A DNA stretch of 64,000 bases, taken from Streptomyces sp. MJM8645. GTDB taxonomy: Bacteria > Actinomycetota > Actinomycetes > Streptomycetales > Streptomycetaceae. The stretch lies in the NCBI RefSeq assembly GCF_001625365.1, contig NZ_LJJF01000001.1:1550001-1614000 (forward strand), written 5' to 3'. Below, in pieces: positions 23,731-32,410 of the stretch (positions within the stretch are counted from its first letter, which is position 1; each line of letters begins with the position of its first letter). Below the pieces are notes generated by a model, which made no database searches, was not told the origin of the DNA, and saw only the letters and a list, made by a program, of their open reading frames with translations. The position numbers and the translations under genes were made by a program.

Positions 23731-23766
23731 CCGTGGGCCGAACCCCGATCGGGGTTCGGCCCACGG
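23731..23766 (-). terminator. 36-bp perfectly palindromic terminator after the FKBP gene
   Basis: Arms 23731-23746 and 23751-23766 are 16-bp perfect complements around GATC. It lies 12 bases after the stop of the cytoplasmic FKBP gene and separates it from pafB. Symmetry makes it potentially bidirectional. Confidence 0.8.
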
Positions 23767-23777
23767 TGTGGAACGAC

Positions 23778-24161
23778 TCAGACGCCGATCAGGTCGACGA
23801 CGAAGATCAGGGTCGAGCCCGCCGGGATGAGCGGGGTCGGCGACTGGTTGCCGTAGGCCAGGTGCGACGGGATGGTCAGCTCGCGGCGGCCGCCGACCTT
23901 CATGCCGGCGACACCGCGGTCCCAGCCCTTGATGACGCGGCCGGCGCCCAGCGGGAACGAGAACGGGGCGGTGCCCCGGTTCCAGCTGGAGTCGAACTCC
24001 TCACCGGTCTCGAAGGTCACGCCGACGTAGCGGACCTTGACGACCTGGCCCGACTTGGCCTCATCGCCGTCACCGACGACGATGTCGCGGATCTGCAGGT
24101 CCGCCGGGGCGTCGCCGATCGGGAAGTCGATCTCGGGCTTCTCGTTGAGGTTGACGCTCAC
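23778..24161 (-). CDS. FKBP-type peptidyl-prolyl cis-trans isomerase (cytoplasmic, single domain)
   Basis: Prolyl isomerase of 127 residues with one FKBP domain and no signal peptide. Catalytic-pocket elements are visible: VRYVGVTFETGEEFDSSW, PFSFPLGAGRVIKGWDRGVAGM, GGRRELTIPSHLAYG and LIFVVDLIGV. The GTG at 24161 is preceded by GAGGGACT; an upstream ATG would add a low-complexity leader. First of three consecutive FKBP genes, each with its own terminator or spacer. Possibly a folding factor for cytosolic proteins; partners unknown. Confidence 0.93.
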   Translation of the reverse strand: MSVNLNEKPEIDFPIGDAPADLQIRDIVVGDGDEAKSGQVVKVRYVGVTFETGEEFDSSWNRGTAPFSFPLGAGRVIKGWDRGVAGMKVGGRRELTIPSHLAYGNQSPTPLIPAGSTLIFVVDLIGV

Positions 24162-24264
24162 AGTCCCTCTTCTCACGTTTCGCATTGCAGTCACGACCAA
24201 GCGGCGGGCGCCCGCACCCCCGGTCCGTTCCCGGACCACGGTACGGGCGCCCACCGCCCGGGGT

Positions 24265-24286
24265 GGTCCGGCCACGCGGCCGGACC
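24265..24286 (-). terminator. Hairpin terminator after the TM-anchored FKBP gene
   Basis: GGTCCGGCC (24265-24273) and GGCCGGACC (24278-24286) form perfect 9-bp arms around ACGC, 38 bases after the stop of the two-domain FKBP gene. Confidence 0.65.
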
Positions 24287-24324
24287 TGAAGGTCACACGC
24301 ACACCATTGTCACCCGAAAGTGGA

Positions 24325-25635
24325 TCAGCCCTGACCGGCGTCCAGGATGTCCACCACGAAGACCAGCGGTGCGCCCGGCGGGATGTCGCCCTGGCCCTTG
24401 TCGCCGTACGCCAGCGCGGCCGGGATCACCAGTTCCACCCGGCTGCCGACGGTCTGGCCCACCAGCCCCTGGTCCCAGCCCTGGATGACCTGGCCACCGC
24501 CGACCGGGAAGGAGAACGCCTGGCCCTTGCTGAGCGAGGAGTCGAACATCTTGCCGTCCTTGAACAGCGCGCCGGTGTACTGGACGACGACCTTCTCGCC
24601 CTTCTCCACCGCCGGCCCGGTGCCCTTGATCAGGACGTGCGACTTCAGCTCGGTCGGGTCCTTCGCACCGGCCACCGGGGTGATCTCGGCCGGCTTCTTG
24701 CCGTTGTCCTTGACCTGCGGGAAGTCCGCGGGCGGCGGCGTGACGGTGCCGCTCACCACGGAGTCGGGCGCGTTGGCGTTGCGGATGTCGATCACGAAGA
24801 CCAGGTCGTCCTTCGCCCCGATCGACATGTCGGCCTTGCCCTGGGAGCCGAACGCGGCGGCCGGCGGGGCCACCACGAGGACCCGGCTGCCGGCCTTCTT
24901 CCCGACCACGGCCTGGTCCAGCGCCGGGATCAGCGCGTCGGTGCCGGCCTGGAAGATCTGCGGCTTGCCGTTGTTGTCGTACGAGCTCGGGATGTCCTTG
25001 CCGGTGGTCCAGTCCTTGGCGGTGTAGTCCACCGAGGTCCAGGAGTTCTTGTCCACCTTGGGGCCGGTGCCCTCGGTCAGCACCTTCACCACGAAGGAGC
25101 CGTCGGAGGCCTCGCCCGGCACCTGGATCTCGGCCTTCTTGCCGAAGTCACCGGTGACGGTGGGCAGCACCTTGGCGCTGTCCTTGATCGGCGGCACCGG
25201 GTCGGCGGTCGGCGTGGGCGGCGCGCTCTTGGCGGCGTCCGGCTTGGCGGCGGTGTCCGACTTGCCGTCCTTGTTCACCAGGTACAGCGTCACGGCGCTG
25301 CCGGCCAGCAGCAAGGTCAGCACCGTGCCGAGGATCACGCCCAGCCGGCCCACCCCGGGCGGGTTCTCGTCGTACCCGGCCTCCGAGGTGTCGCCCCGAC
25401 GCACGGTGGAGGCGAAGATCTGCGGGGTGTCGTCCGTCTTGGTCCCGCCCGAGGCCCGCGGCTGCTCGCCGGGCTGCGCCCAGCCGGCCTGCTGCTTCAG
25501 GATCGACGGCGGGACGACGATCGACTCGCCGTCCCCCGGGAGCGGGCCGCCGGGACGCGAGGCGGCCGGGTCACCCGCGGAGCTGTCGTTCGCCGCGGTG
25601 TCGGCCCCGCCCGGGCTCGGCGTCTTCTCAGTCAT
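24325..25635 (-). CDS. Membrane-anchored two-domain FKBP-type prolyl isomerase
   Basis: A 436-residue protein: acidic, disordered cytoplasmic N-terminus (residues 1-95), one membrane helix (VILGTVLTLLLAGSAVTLYLV), a Lys/Asp/Pro linker, then two extracytoplasmic FKBP domains. The first, around VDYTAKDWTTGKDIPSSY to DDLVFVIDIRNA, has a divergent pocket; the second, VVQYTGALFKDGKMFDSSLS to PLVFVVDILDAG, is canonical. It probably assists folding of exported proteins at the outer membrane face. Paralogous to the lipoprotein FKBP immediately upstream, sharing the same duplicated-domain layout but a different anchor. Confidence 0.9.
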   Translation of the reverse strand: MTEKTPSPGGADTAANDSSAGDPAASRPGGPLPGDGESIVVPPSILKQQAGWAQPGEQPRASGGTKTDDTPQIFASTVRRGDTSEAGYDENPPGVGRLGVILGTVLTLLLAGSAVTLYLVNKDGKSDTAAKPDAAKSAPPTPTADPVPPIKDSAKVLPTVTGDFGKKAEIQVPGEASDGSFVVKVLTEGTGPKVDKNSWTSVDYTAKDWTTGKDIPSSYDNNGKPQIFQAGTDALIPALDQAVVGKKAGSRVLVVAPPAAAFGSQGKADMSIGAKDDLVFVIDIRNANAPDSVVSGTVTPPPADFPQVKDNGKKPAEITPVAGAKDPTELKSHVLIKGTGPAVEKGEKVVVQYTGALFKDGKMFDSSLSKGQAFSFPVGGGQVIQGWDQGLVGQTVGSRVELVIPAALAYGDKGQGDIPPGAPLVFVVDILDAGQG

Positions 25636-25877
25636 GACTCCCCATCCATCTCGCCACGAGGTCTTCCAGGTCTGCGACCGGCGTGCTGACTGCCGGTCTG
25701 CCGTCGCACCGTCCGCCCCGGACCTCGACGCCGGGCGGCGCCTGCCACAGTGCGAGGGCAGTATGACAGCTCAGGATGAGGGCGGACGCTTCGTTGTACG
25801 AGCGTCCGCCCAAGCGTACGGAATCCCCGGGGGGACTTCCTAGAGCGTGTCCGCCCTAAACCGCTTCCCTGGCTTCC

Positions 25878-26864
25878 CTAAACAGCTTCCAGGATGTCGA
25901 TCACGAAGACCAGCGTCGAGTTGGGCGGCACCGAGCCCTGCGCCTGGTCCTTGTAGCCGAGCGCGGGCGGCACCACGAGCAGGATCCGGCTGCCGACGGT
26001 CTGGCCGACCAGCGCCTTGTCCCAGCCCTCGATCACGCTGCCGGTGCCGATCTGCACCGCCTGCGCGCCCCCGTGCGTCCAGGAGGAGTCGAACTGCTGG
26101 CCGTTGTTCCAGAGCACCCCGGTGTACTGCACCACCAGGGTCTGCCCGCTCTTGACCTGCTTGCCCTCGCCCTTGATCAGCACCGCCTGCTCCAGGTCGG
26201 TGGGCGCGGCCTGCCCGGCCGGCACGGTGATCGTCACCGGGGCCTTGCCGTTGTCCTTGACCTGCGGCATCGTCGCCGGCGGCGGGGTCATGGCCCCGGT
26301 CAGCGTGGAGTCCTGCGGCAGGCTCTCCATGATGTCCAGGACGAACACCACGGTGTCGCCCTTGCTGACGCCGAGCTGGGTGCTGCCCTGCTCGCCGAAG
26401 GCCGCCGCCGGTGGGGCGACCACCAGCAGCCGGCTGCCGACCTTCTTGCCGATCACGCTCTGGTCCAGCGCCGGCACGAGCTGTCCGCTGCCGGCCTGGT
26501 AGAGCTGAGGCTTCCCGTTCGGGTCGTACGAGCTGGGCAGGTCCTTGCCGGTGGTCCAGTCCTTCGCGGTGTAGTTGACCGTCACCCAGTCGCCCTTGTT
26601 GACCGTCGACCGCTCGCCCTCGGTGACGGTGTTCACCACGAACTGGCCGCCGGGCTGGCCCTCCGGGAGGGTGATGGTGGCCTTGCTGCCGAAACCGCCC
26701 TCCGAGAGCGTGGGCATCGGCGACGCCTCGCCGACCGGCGCGGGCACCGTCGGAGGCGCGCTCGCCGCGGACGGAGTCGCCGGGCCGGCCGCCTTGGGCG
26801 AACTGCTGCAGGCGACCGCCAGCAGCAGGGGCAGGGTGAGTAGCAAACCGGCGGTGCGGCGCAC
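25878..26864 (-). CDS. Two-domain FKBP-type prolyl isomerase lipoprotein
   Basis: A 328-residue secreted lipoprotein: signal peptide MRRTAGLLLTLPLLLAVACSS with lipobox LAVAC, a Pro/Ala-rich spacer, then two FKBP domains. The first (WVTVNYTAKDWTTGKDLPSS to TVVFVLDIMES) is divergent; the second (LVVQYTGVLWNNGQQFDSSW to TLVFVIDILEAV) is canonical. Starts at a GTG with AGGA upstream. It lies 242 bp before the TM-anchored paralogue in the same orientation and 135 bp after pafA. Confidence 0.9.
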   Translation of the reverse strand: MRRTAGLLLTLPLLLAVACSSSPKAAGPATPSAASAPPTVPAPVGEASPMPTLSEGGFGSKATITLPEGQPGGQFVVNTVTEGERSTVNKGDWVTVNYTAKDWTTGKDLPSSYDPNGKPQLYQAGSGQLVPALDQSVIGKKVGSRLLVVAPPAAAFGEQGSTQLGVSKGDTVVFVLDIMESLPQDSTLTGAMTPPPATMPQVKDNGKAPVTITVPAGQAAPTDLEQAVLIKGEGKQVKSGQTLVVQYTGVLWNNGQQFDSSWTHGGAQAVQIGTGSVIEGWDKALVGQTVGSRILLVVPPALGYKDQAQGSVPPNSTLVFVIDILEAV

Positions 26865-26926
26865 GGTGGTCCTAACTGTCGATCGAGGTCGGCTCTCCTG
26901 ACTTCGACGGACAGCGTATGCCCGGA

Positions 26927-26967
26927 CGGTGTCCGGCCCCGGTAGACACCACCGGGGCCGGACACCG
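26927..26967 (-). terminator. Terminator of pafA
   Basis: Arms 26927-26943 and 26951-26967 are perfect 17-bp complements with a 7-base loop, starting 32 bases after the pafA stop. No long U-tract. Confidence 0.82.
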
Positions 26968-26999
26968 CCTTGATCACAAACCTGGGGCCCCTGCGGGGG

Positions 27000-28361
27000 T
27001 CACATCCCGGCGATCAGCTTTTCCACCCGCTCGTCCACCGAGCGGAACGGGTCCTTGCAGAGCACCGTGCGCTGCGCCTGGTCGTTCAGCTTCAGGTGCA
27101 CCCAGTCCACCGTGAAGTCCCGGCGCTGCTCCTGCGCCCGGCGGATGAAGTCCCCGCGCAGCCGGGCCCGGGTGGTCTGCGGCGGGATGGACTTGGCCTC
27201 GAAGGTCTTGAGGTCGGTGGTCACCCGCTTCGCCTGGCCCTTGCCCTGGAGCAGGTAGAACAGGCCGCGCCGGCGGTGGATGTCGTGGTACGCCAGGTCG
27301 ATCTGGGCCACCCGAGGGTTGGACATGCTCATCTGGTGCTTCTCGCGGTAGCGCTCGATGAGCTTGTACTTCATGATCCAGTCGATCTCGGTGGCCACCT
27401 GGTCCAGGTTCTCGGTGCGGACGGCCTCCAGGGTCCGGCCCCACAGTTCGAGCACCTGGCCGATGGTGCCGGTGTTGATGCCCTTGCGGTCGGCGAACTC
27501 CAGCGCCTTGGTGTAGTACTCCTCCTGGATGTCCAGCGCGCTGGCCTCGCGCCCGTTGGCGAGCCGCACCTGGTGGGTGCCGGTGAGGTCGTGGCTGACC
27601 TCGCGGATCGCCCGGATCGGGTTCTCCAGGGTGAGGTCGCGCATCACCACGCCGGCCTCGATCAGCCGCAGCACCAGGTCGGTGGCGCCGACCTTGAGCA
27701 GCGTCGTGGTCTCCGACATGTTGGAGTCGCCGACGATCACGTGCAGTCGGCGGTAGCGCTCGGCGTCCGCGTGCGGCTCGTCGCGGGTGTTGATGATCGG
27801 GCGGGAGCGGGTGGTGGCGGAGCTGACGCCCTCCCAGATGTGCTCGGCGCGCTGGCTGACGCAGTAGACCGCGCCGCGCGGGGTCTGCAGCACCTTGCCG
27901 GCGCCGCAGATCAGCTGGCGGGTCACCAGGAAGGGGATCAGCACGTCGGCCAGCCGGGAGAACTCGCCGTGCCGGGCCACCAGGTAGTTCTCGTGGCAGC
28001 CGTAGGAGTTGCCGGCCGAGTCGGTGTTGTTCTTGAACAGGTAGACGTCCCCCGCGATGCCCTCCTCGTGCAGCCGCCGCTCGGCGTCGACCAGGAGCCC
28101 TTCGAGGATCCGCTCGCCCGCCTTGTCGTGCGTCACCAGCTCGGTCACGTCGTCACACTCGGGGGTGGCGTACTCGGGGTGGGAGCCGACGTCGAGGTAC
28201 AGCCGGGCACCGTTGCGCAGGAAGACGTTGCTGCTGCGGCCCCAGGAGACGACCCGGCGGAACAAGTACCGCGCCACCTCGTCCGGCGACAGCCTGCGCT
28301 GCCCACGGAACGTGCAGGTCACGCCGTACTCGTTCTCCAGCCCGAAAATCCGGCGGTCCAT
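27000..28361 (-). CDS. pafA: Pup--protein ligase PafA
   Basis: Glutamine-synthetase-like ligase that activates the C-terminal Glu of Pup with ATP and joins it to substrate lysines. The 453-residue protein starts [18 protein letters not shown], with the nucleotide-metal residues in [22 protein letters not shown], the RxE-type loop [19 protein letters not shown] and [19 protein letters not shown]. It lacks the roughly 35-residue insertion seen in Dop. The ATG at 28361 has GGAG five bases upstream. It is separated from prcA by a strong hairpin, so it may have its own promoter. Confidence 0.97.
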   Translation of the reverse strand: MDRRIFGLENEYGVTCTFRGQRRLSPDEVARYLFRRVVSWGRSSNVFLRNGARLYLDVGSHPEYATPECDDVTELVTHDKAGERILEGLLVDAERRLHEEGIAGDVYLFKNNTDSAGNSYGCHENYLVARHGEFSRLADVLIPFLVTRQLICGAGKVLQTPRGAVYCVSQRAEHIWEGVSSATTRSRPIINTRDEPHADAERYRRLHVIVGDSNMSETTTLLKVGATDLVLRLIEAGVVMRDLTLENPIRAIREVSHDLTGTHQVRLANGREASALDIQEEYYTKALEFADRKGINTGTIGQVLELWGRTLEAVRTENLDQVATEIDWIMKYKLIERYREKHQMSMSNPRVAQIDLAYHDIHRRRGLFYLLQGKGQAKRVTTDLKTFEAKSIPPQTTRARLRGDFIRRAQEQRRDFTVDWVHLKLNDQAQRTVLCKDPFRSVDERVEKLIAGM

Positions 28362-28430
28362 GAGCACTCCATTCTGTGTCGGAGCTGTCCGAAACCGCCT
28401 CCACGACGACTGGGCCGCCGCAGGGGCACC

Positions 28431-28472
28431 GGAGTCCCGTACGGCCTCCTTCCGGCCGCCGTACGGGACTCC
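28431..28472 (-). terminator. Hairpin between prcA and pafA
   Basis: Arms 28431-28444 (GGAGTCCCGTACGG) and 28459-28472 are perfect 14-bp complements with a 14-base loop. It starts 10 bases after the prcA stop, splitting the proteasome core genes from pafA. Confidence 0.78.
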
Positions 28473-28482
28473 GCAGGCACTG

Positions 28483-29238
28483 CTACTCCGGCGCGGTGTC
28501 CGCCGGGTTGTCCTCGTCGTCCGACTCGGCGGACTGGTCGCCGTCGAGCAGCCGGGCGAGCTGGTTGCCCAGGATGCGCTTGAACTTGCGCTGCTGGAAC
28601 CGCTGGCGGTCGAGGACGGCCACCTCCAGCTGCTCCGGGGTGAGGGCGCGCGGGCTGCCGCCGTTGGGGTCGCGGGCGAGCGAGTCCACGGCGGCCCGGA
28701 CCACCTCGGTGAGGCCCATCCCGGCCTGGTGGCGCTGGCCCAGGTAGTTGCCGATCGAGTCGGCGTTGCCGCCGACCACGACGTAGTTCTTCTCGTCGAC
28801 GATCGAGCCGTCCGGGGTGAGGCGGTAGATCTGGTCCTCGTCCGCGGTGCGGCCGACCTCGGCCACGATCAGCTCGACCTCGTAGGGCTTCTCGCCGACC
28901 GAGGAGAAGATGGTGCCGAGCGTCTGGGCGTAGACGTTGGCCAGGCCCCGGGCGGTGACGTCGGCCCGGTCGTAGGAGTAGCCGCGCAGGTCGGCGTAGC
29001 GGACGCCGCCGATGCGCAGGTTCTCGAACTCGTTGTAGCGGCCGACCGCCGCGAAGGCGATCTTGTCGTAGATCTCGGAGACCTTGTGAAGCGCTCTGGA
29101 GGTGTTCTCCGCGACGAAGACGATGCCGTCGGCGTAGGTGAGCACGACCACGCTGCGGCCGCGCGCGATGCCCTTGCGGGCGTACTCCGCGCGGTCCGCC
29201 ATGGCCTGCTGGGGCGAGACGTAGAACGGTGTCGACAC
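28483..29238 (-). CDS. prcA: Proteasome alpha subunit
   Basis: Outer-ring subunit of the 20S proteasome, gating entry to the chamber. The 251-residue protein begins [20 protein letters not shown], the gate-forming N-terminus, and continues with the H0 helix region [25 protein letters not shown] and [20 protein letters not shown]. The catalytic Thr is absent, as expected. The acidic C-terminal tail ([20 protein letters not shown]) is typical. GTG start, 31 bp after prcB. Confidence 0.97.
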   Translation of the reverse strand: MSTPFYVSPQQAMADRAEYARKGIARGRSVVVLTYADGIVFVAENTSRALHKVSEIYDKIAFAAVGRYNEFENLRIGGVRYADLRGYSYDRADVTARGLANVYAQTLGTIFSSVGEKPYEVELIVAEVGRTADEDQIYRLTPDGSIVDEKNYVVVGGNADSIGNYLGQRHQAGMGLTEVVRAAVDSLARDPNGGSPRALTPEQLEVAVLDRQRFQQRKFKRILGNQLARLLDGDQSAESDDEDNPADTAPE

Positions 29239-29269
29239 CGGCGGTCGTCCCTTTCCTGAGAGGTGATGG

Positions 29270-30112
29270 CTAGAGCAGCGGGGCCTGCGGGCCGTTGGGG
29301 TGCGAGCGGCGCTCGTCGGTGATCGCGACCGCGATCTCGGTGACCTCCGCGTCGGCGAGCCGGCGGAAGCCTTCCTCGGTGATCAGCGAGACGATCGGGA
29401 AGATCTTGCGGGCGAGGTCGGGGCCGCCGGTGGCGGAGTCGTCGTCGGCCGCGTCGTACAGCGCCTGGACGACCAGTGTGGCGGCCTGGTCGGCCGTCAG
29501 GCCGTCGCGGTAGAGCTTCTTCATCGAGCCGCGGGCGAAGACCGAGCCCGAGCCGGTGGCGGCGAAGCCGCGCTCCTCGGAACGCCCGCCGGTGACGTCG
29601 TAGTTGAAGATCCGGCCGCGGCCGAGGTCCAGGTCGTAGCCGGCGAACAGCGGGACGACTGCCAGGCCCTGCATCGCCATGCCCAGGTTGCCCCGGATCA
29701 TGGCGGTGAGCCGGTTGGCCTTGCCCTCCAGCGAGAGCACCGCGCCCTCGATCTTCTCGTAGTGCTCCAGCTCCAGTTGGAACAGCCGGACCATCTCGAT
29801 GGCGAGGCCGGCGGTGCCGGCGATGCCGACCGCGCTGTACTCGTCGGCCGGGAACACCTTCTCCATGTCGCGCTGGGCGATCACGTTGCCCATCGTCGCC
29901 CGGCGGTCACCGGCGATCACCACGCCGCCGTCGAACACCGCGGCCACGATGGTGGTCCCGTGCGGGGCCTCGATCACGGCCCCCGCGGGGAGCCCGCGGT
30001 GGCCGGGGATCAGCTCCGGCCGGTGCTCGGCGAGGAAGTCCACGAAGGAGGAGGACCCCGGGGTCAGGAAGGCAGCCGGTAGACGCCCGGTGCCACGAGT
30101 GTTGGCTTCCAC
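29270..30112 (-). CDS. prcB: Proteasome beta subunit
   Basis: Catalytic subunit of the 20S proteasome, synthesised with a 52-residue propeptide that is removed so that Thr53 becomes the N-terminal nucleophile (APHG then [17 protein letters not shown]). Further active-site elements are the Asp/Arg of [10 protein letters not shown] and the Lys of DMEKVFPAD, and [14 protein letters not shown] later in the chain. 280 residues, normal for actinobacteria. Starts at GTG 30112 with GGAAGGA upstream. Co-transcribed with prcA; a short hairpin lies between it and pup. Confidence 0.97.
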   Translation of the reverse strand: MEANTRGTGRLPAAFLTPGSSSFVDFLAEHRPELIPGHRGLPAGAVIEAPHGTTIVAAVFDGGVVIAGDRRATMGNVIAQRDMEKVFPADEYSAVGIAGTAGLAIEMVRLFQLELEHYEKIEGAVLSLEGKANRLTAMIRGNLGMAMQGLAVVPLFAGYDLDLGRGRIFNYDVTGGRSEERGFAATGSGSVFARGSMKKLYRDGLTADQAATLVVQALYDAADDDSATGGPDLARKIFPIVSLITEEGFRRLADAEVTEIAVAITDERRSHPNGPQAPLL

Positions 30113-30208
30113 ACGATTCCTTCCAGGTAGCTTGAAGCTCGCGTTGCCCGCACCCTACCCGCCCGGAGATCACTGTCCACGCGCGCAGGGGGCCGGTGCC
30201 GGACGGCC

Positions 30209-30226
30209 GGGCGGCCCTTGCCGCCC
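30209..30226 (-). promoter_or_regulatory. Hairpin between pup and prcB
   Basis: GGGCGGC and GCCGCCC pair over a CCTT loop, 50 bases after the pup stop and about 97 bp before prcB. It may attenuate read-through so that the small tag Pup is made in excess over the proteasome core. Confidence 0.45.
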
Positions 30227-30275
30227 GACCGCCCTCGACGGTCTCGACCGTGAATTCCCGAATACCGGGGACGGG

Positions 30276-30494
30276 CTATTGCCCGCCCTTCTGCACGAAT
30301 CCGCGGACGAAATCCTCCGCATTCGACTCGAGGACCTCGTCGATTTCGTCCAGCACCGCGTCGACGTCGTCGCTCAGCTTTTCCTGGCGCTCCTTGAGGT
30401 CGTCGGAATTCTGGGTTTCCGCGGCCTGCTCCTCGACCTCCTCGGAGGAGCGGTTCGCCCGCTGCTGGCCGCCGCCGGTGTCCTTGCTCGCCAT
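30276..30494 (-). CDS. pup: Prokaryotic ubiquitin-like protein Pup
   Basis: Intrinsically disordered 72-residue tag protein that marks substrates for the proteasome. The sequence is MASKDTGGGQQRANRSSEEV at the N-terminus, with an acidic central region that coils on Mpa (DDVDAVLDEIDEVLESNAED) and the C-terminus FVRGFVQKGGQ. The terminal Gln must be deamidated by Dop before ligation. The ATG at 30494 is favoured over an upstream frame extension because it matches the family length. A TATAGG element (complement of 30552-30557) may be its -10. Confidence 0.97.
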   Translation of the reverse strand: MASKDTGGGQQRANRSSEEVEEQAAETQNSDDLKERQEKLSDDVDAVLDEIDEVLESNAEDFVRGFVQKGGQ

Positions 30495-30668
30495 TTCCCT
30501 CACCCCGCTCGATTCTTCTGGCACGGTTTGGTCGTTGCTTGCTGCACCGACCCTATACACAAGGTGCGACTGCCGCTCCCGGTTTGCCGGTGGCGCTTCC
30601 TGTCCAACACCCGCTGCCACCCCGGATGATTCCCATTCGGCGGACGTTCACCCATGGTGATCGAAAAG

Positions 30669-32180
30669 TTACCCGCCGGAGAGGACCCGCAGCAGGTCCT
30701 CCGCGGTGCGACAGCGGTCCAGCAGTTCCTTGACGTGGTTGCGGGTGCCCCGCAGCGGCTCCAGCGTGGGCACCCGCTGCAACGAGTCCCGGCCCGGCAG
30801 GTCGAAGATCACCGAGTCCCAGGAGGCCGCGGCGACGTGGTCGGCGTACTGCTCGAGGCAGCGCCCGCGGAAGTACGCCCGGGTGTCCTCCGGGGGCTTG
30901 GAGACGGCCCGCTCGACCTCCGCCTCGGTCACCAGCCGCTCGAAGCGGCCGCGGGCCACCAGCCGGTTGTAGAGGCCCTTGTCGGGCCGTACGTCGCTGT
31001 ACTGGAGGTCGACCAGGTGCAGCCGCGGGTTCTCCCACCCCAGGGCGTCCCGGCTGCGGTAGCCCTCCAGGATCTCCCGCTTGGCGATCCAGTCCAGTTG
31101 CCGGGAGAGCGACATCGGATCGCGCTCCAGCCGGCCGAGGACGTCCTCCCAGCGGGCCAGCACGTCCAGTGTCTGCTCGTCCGCGTCGGTGCCGAAGCGG
31201 TCCTCGACGTACTTGCGGGCCAGCTCGAAGTACTCCAGCTGGAGCTGGACGGCGGTGAGTTTGCGCCCGTTGCGCAGGGTGATCAGGTGCTTGAGCGTGG
31301 GGTCGTGGGAGACCCGGTGCAGGGTGCGCACCGGCTGGTCGACGGCGAGGTCGGAGGCGATGAAGGAGTCCTCGATCATCGACAGGACCAGTGAGGTGGT
31401 GCCCAGTTTGAGGTAGGTGGAGATCTCGGAGAGGTTGGCGTCCCCGATGATCACGTGCAGCCGGCGGTACTTCTCCGCGTCGGCGTGCGGTTCGTCCCGG
31501 GTGTTGATGATCGGGCGCTTGAGCGTGGTCTCCAGGCCGACCTCGACCTCGAAGTAGTCGGCCCGCTGGCTGATCTGGAAGCCGTGCGTCGAACCGTCCT
31601 GGCCGATGCCGACCCGGCCGGCGCCGGTGACCACCTGGCGGGAGACGAAGAACGGGGTGAGGTGGCGGACGATGTCGGCGAACGGCGTCGCCCGCTTCAT
31701 CAGGTAGTTCTCGTGGGTACCGTAGGAGGCGCCCTTGTTGTCGGTGTTGTTCTTGTACAGGTGGATGTTCTGCCCGTTGGGCAGTTCCAGCGCGCGTTGC
31801 GCGGCGGCCGCCATGATCCGCTCGCCGGCCTTGTCCCAGAGCACGGCGTCGCGCGGGTTGGTGACCTCTGGCGAGCTGTACTCGGGGTGCGCGTGGTCCA
31901 CGTAGAACCGGGCCCCGTTGGTGAGGATGACGTTGGCCAGGCCGATGTCCTCGTCGGTCAGCTGGCTGGCGTCCGCCACCTCGCGTGCCAGGTCGAAGCC
32001 CCGGGCGTCACGCAGCGGGTTCTCCTCCTCGAAGTCCCAGCGGGCCCGCCGCGCCCGGTGCATCGCCGCCGCGTACGCGTTGACGATCTGGGACGAGGTG
32101 AGCATGGCGTTGGCGTTGGGGTGCCCGGGCACGGAGATCCCGTACTCGGTCTCGATGCCCATCACGCGCCGTACGGTCAT
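30669..32180 (-). CDS. dop: Deamidase/depupylase Dop
   Basis: Glutamine-synthetase-fold enzyme that deamidates Pup-Gln to Pup-Glu and also removes Pup from conjugates. The 503-residue protein starts [19 protein letters not shown] and has the Dop-specific loop (about residues 43-80, [20 protein letters not shown]), [14 protein letters not shown] and [19 protein letters not shown]. The longer length and the loop separate it from PafA. It lies 174 bp upstream of pup in the same direction. ATG at 32180 with AAGGAGG ribosome site. Confidence 0.97.
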   Translation of the reverse strand: MTVRRVMGIETEYGISVPGHPNANAMLTSSQIVNAYAAAMHRARRARWDFEEENPLRDARGFDLAREVADASQLTDEDIGLANVILTNGARFYVDHAHPEYSSPEVTNPRDAVLWDKAGERIMAAAAQRALELPNGQNIHLYKNNTDNKGASYGTHENYLMKRATPFADIVRHLTPFFVSRQVVTGAGRVGIGQDGSTHGFQISQRADYFEVEVGLETTLKRPIINTRDEPHADAEKYRRLHVIIGDANLSEISTYLKLGTTSLVLSMIEDSFIASDLAVDQPVRTLHRVSHDPTLKHLITLRNGRKLTAVQLQLEYFELARKYVEDRFGTDADEQTLDVLARWEDVLGRLERDPMSLSRQLDWIAKREILEGYRSRDALGWENPRLHLVDLQYSDVRPDKGLYNRLVARGRFERLVTEAEVERAVSKPPEDTRAYFRGRCLEQYADHVAAASWDSVIFDLPGRDSLQRVPTLEPLRGTRNHVKELLDRCRTAEDLLRVLSGG

Positions 32181-32321
32181 GCGGCCCTCCTTGCCCGGTG
32201 CGCCGCCCCCCACGGGCGGAGCACGCCGACGTACCGCTGAACAACACCGGCGCCGGCGTTCTGCCCGCGATCGGTGGGTCGAGCCTAGAACCCGGCACCG
32301 ACGGGCGGACCCCGAGACGCG

Positions 32322-32361
32322 CCGTCCGGCTGCGGGGCCGCGAGGCGCCACAGCCGGACGG
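32322..32361 (-). terminator. Terminator of mpa
   Basis: CCGTCCGGCTG (32322-32332) and CAGCCGGACGG (32351-32361) form 11-bp arms, with additional GC pairing inside the 18-base loop, starting 49 bases after the mpa stop. Confidence 0.7.
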
Positions 32362-32410
32362 GGTGCGTGCTGTTCCGGGGACCGCCGGGCGGCCCGGTCT
32401 CACCGTGTGC

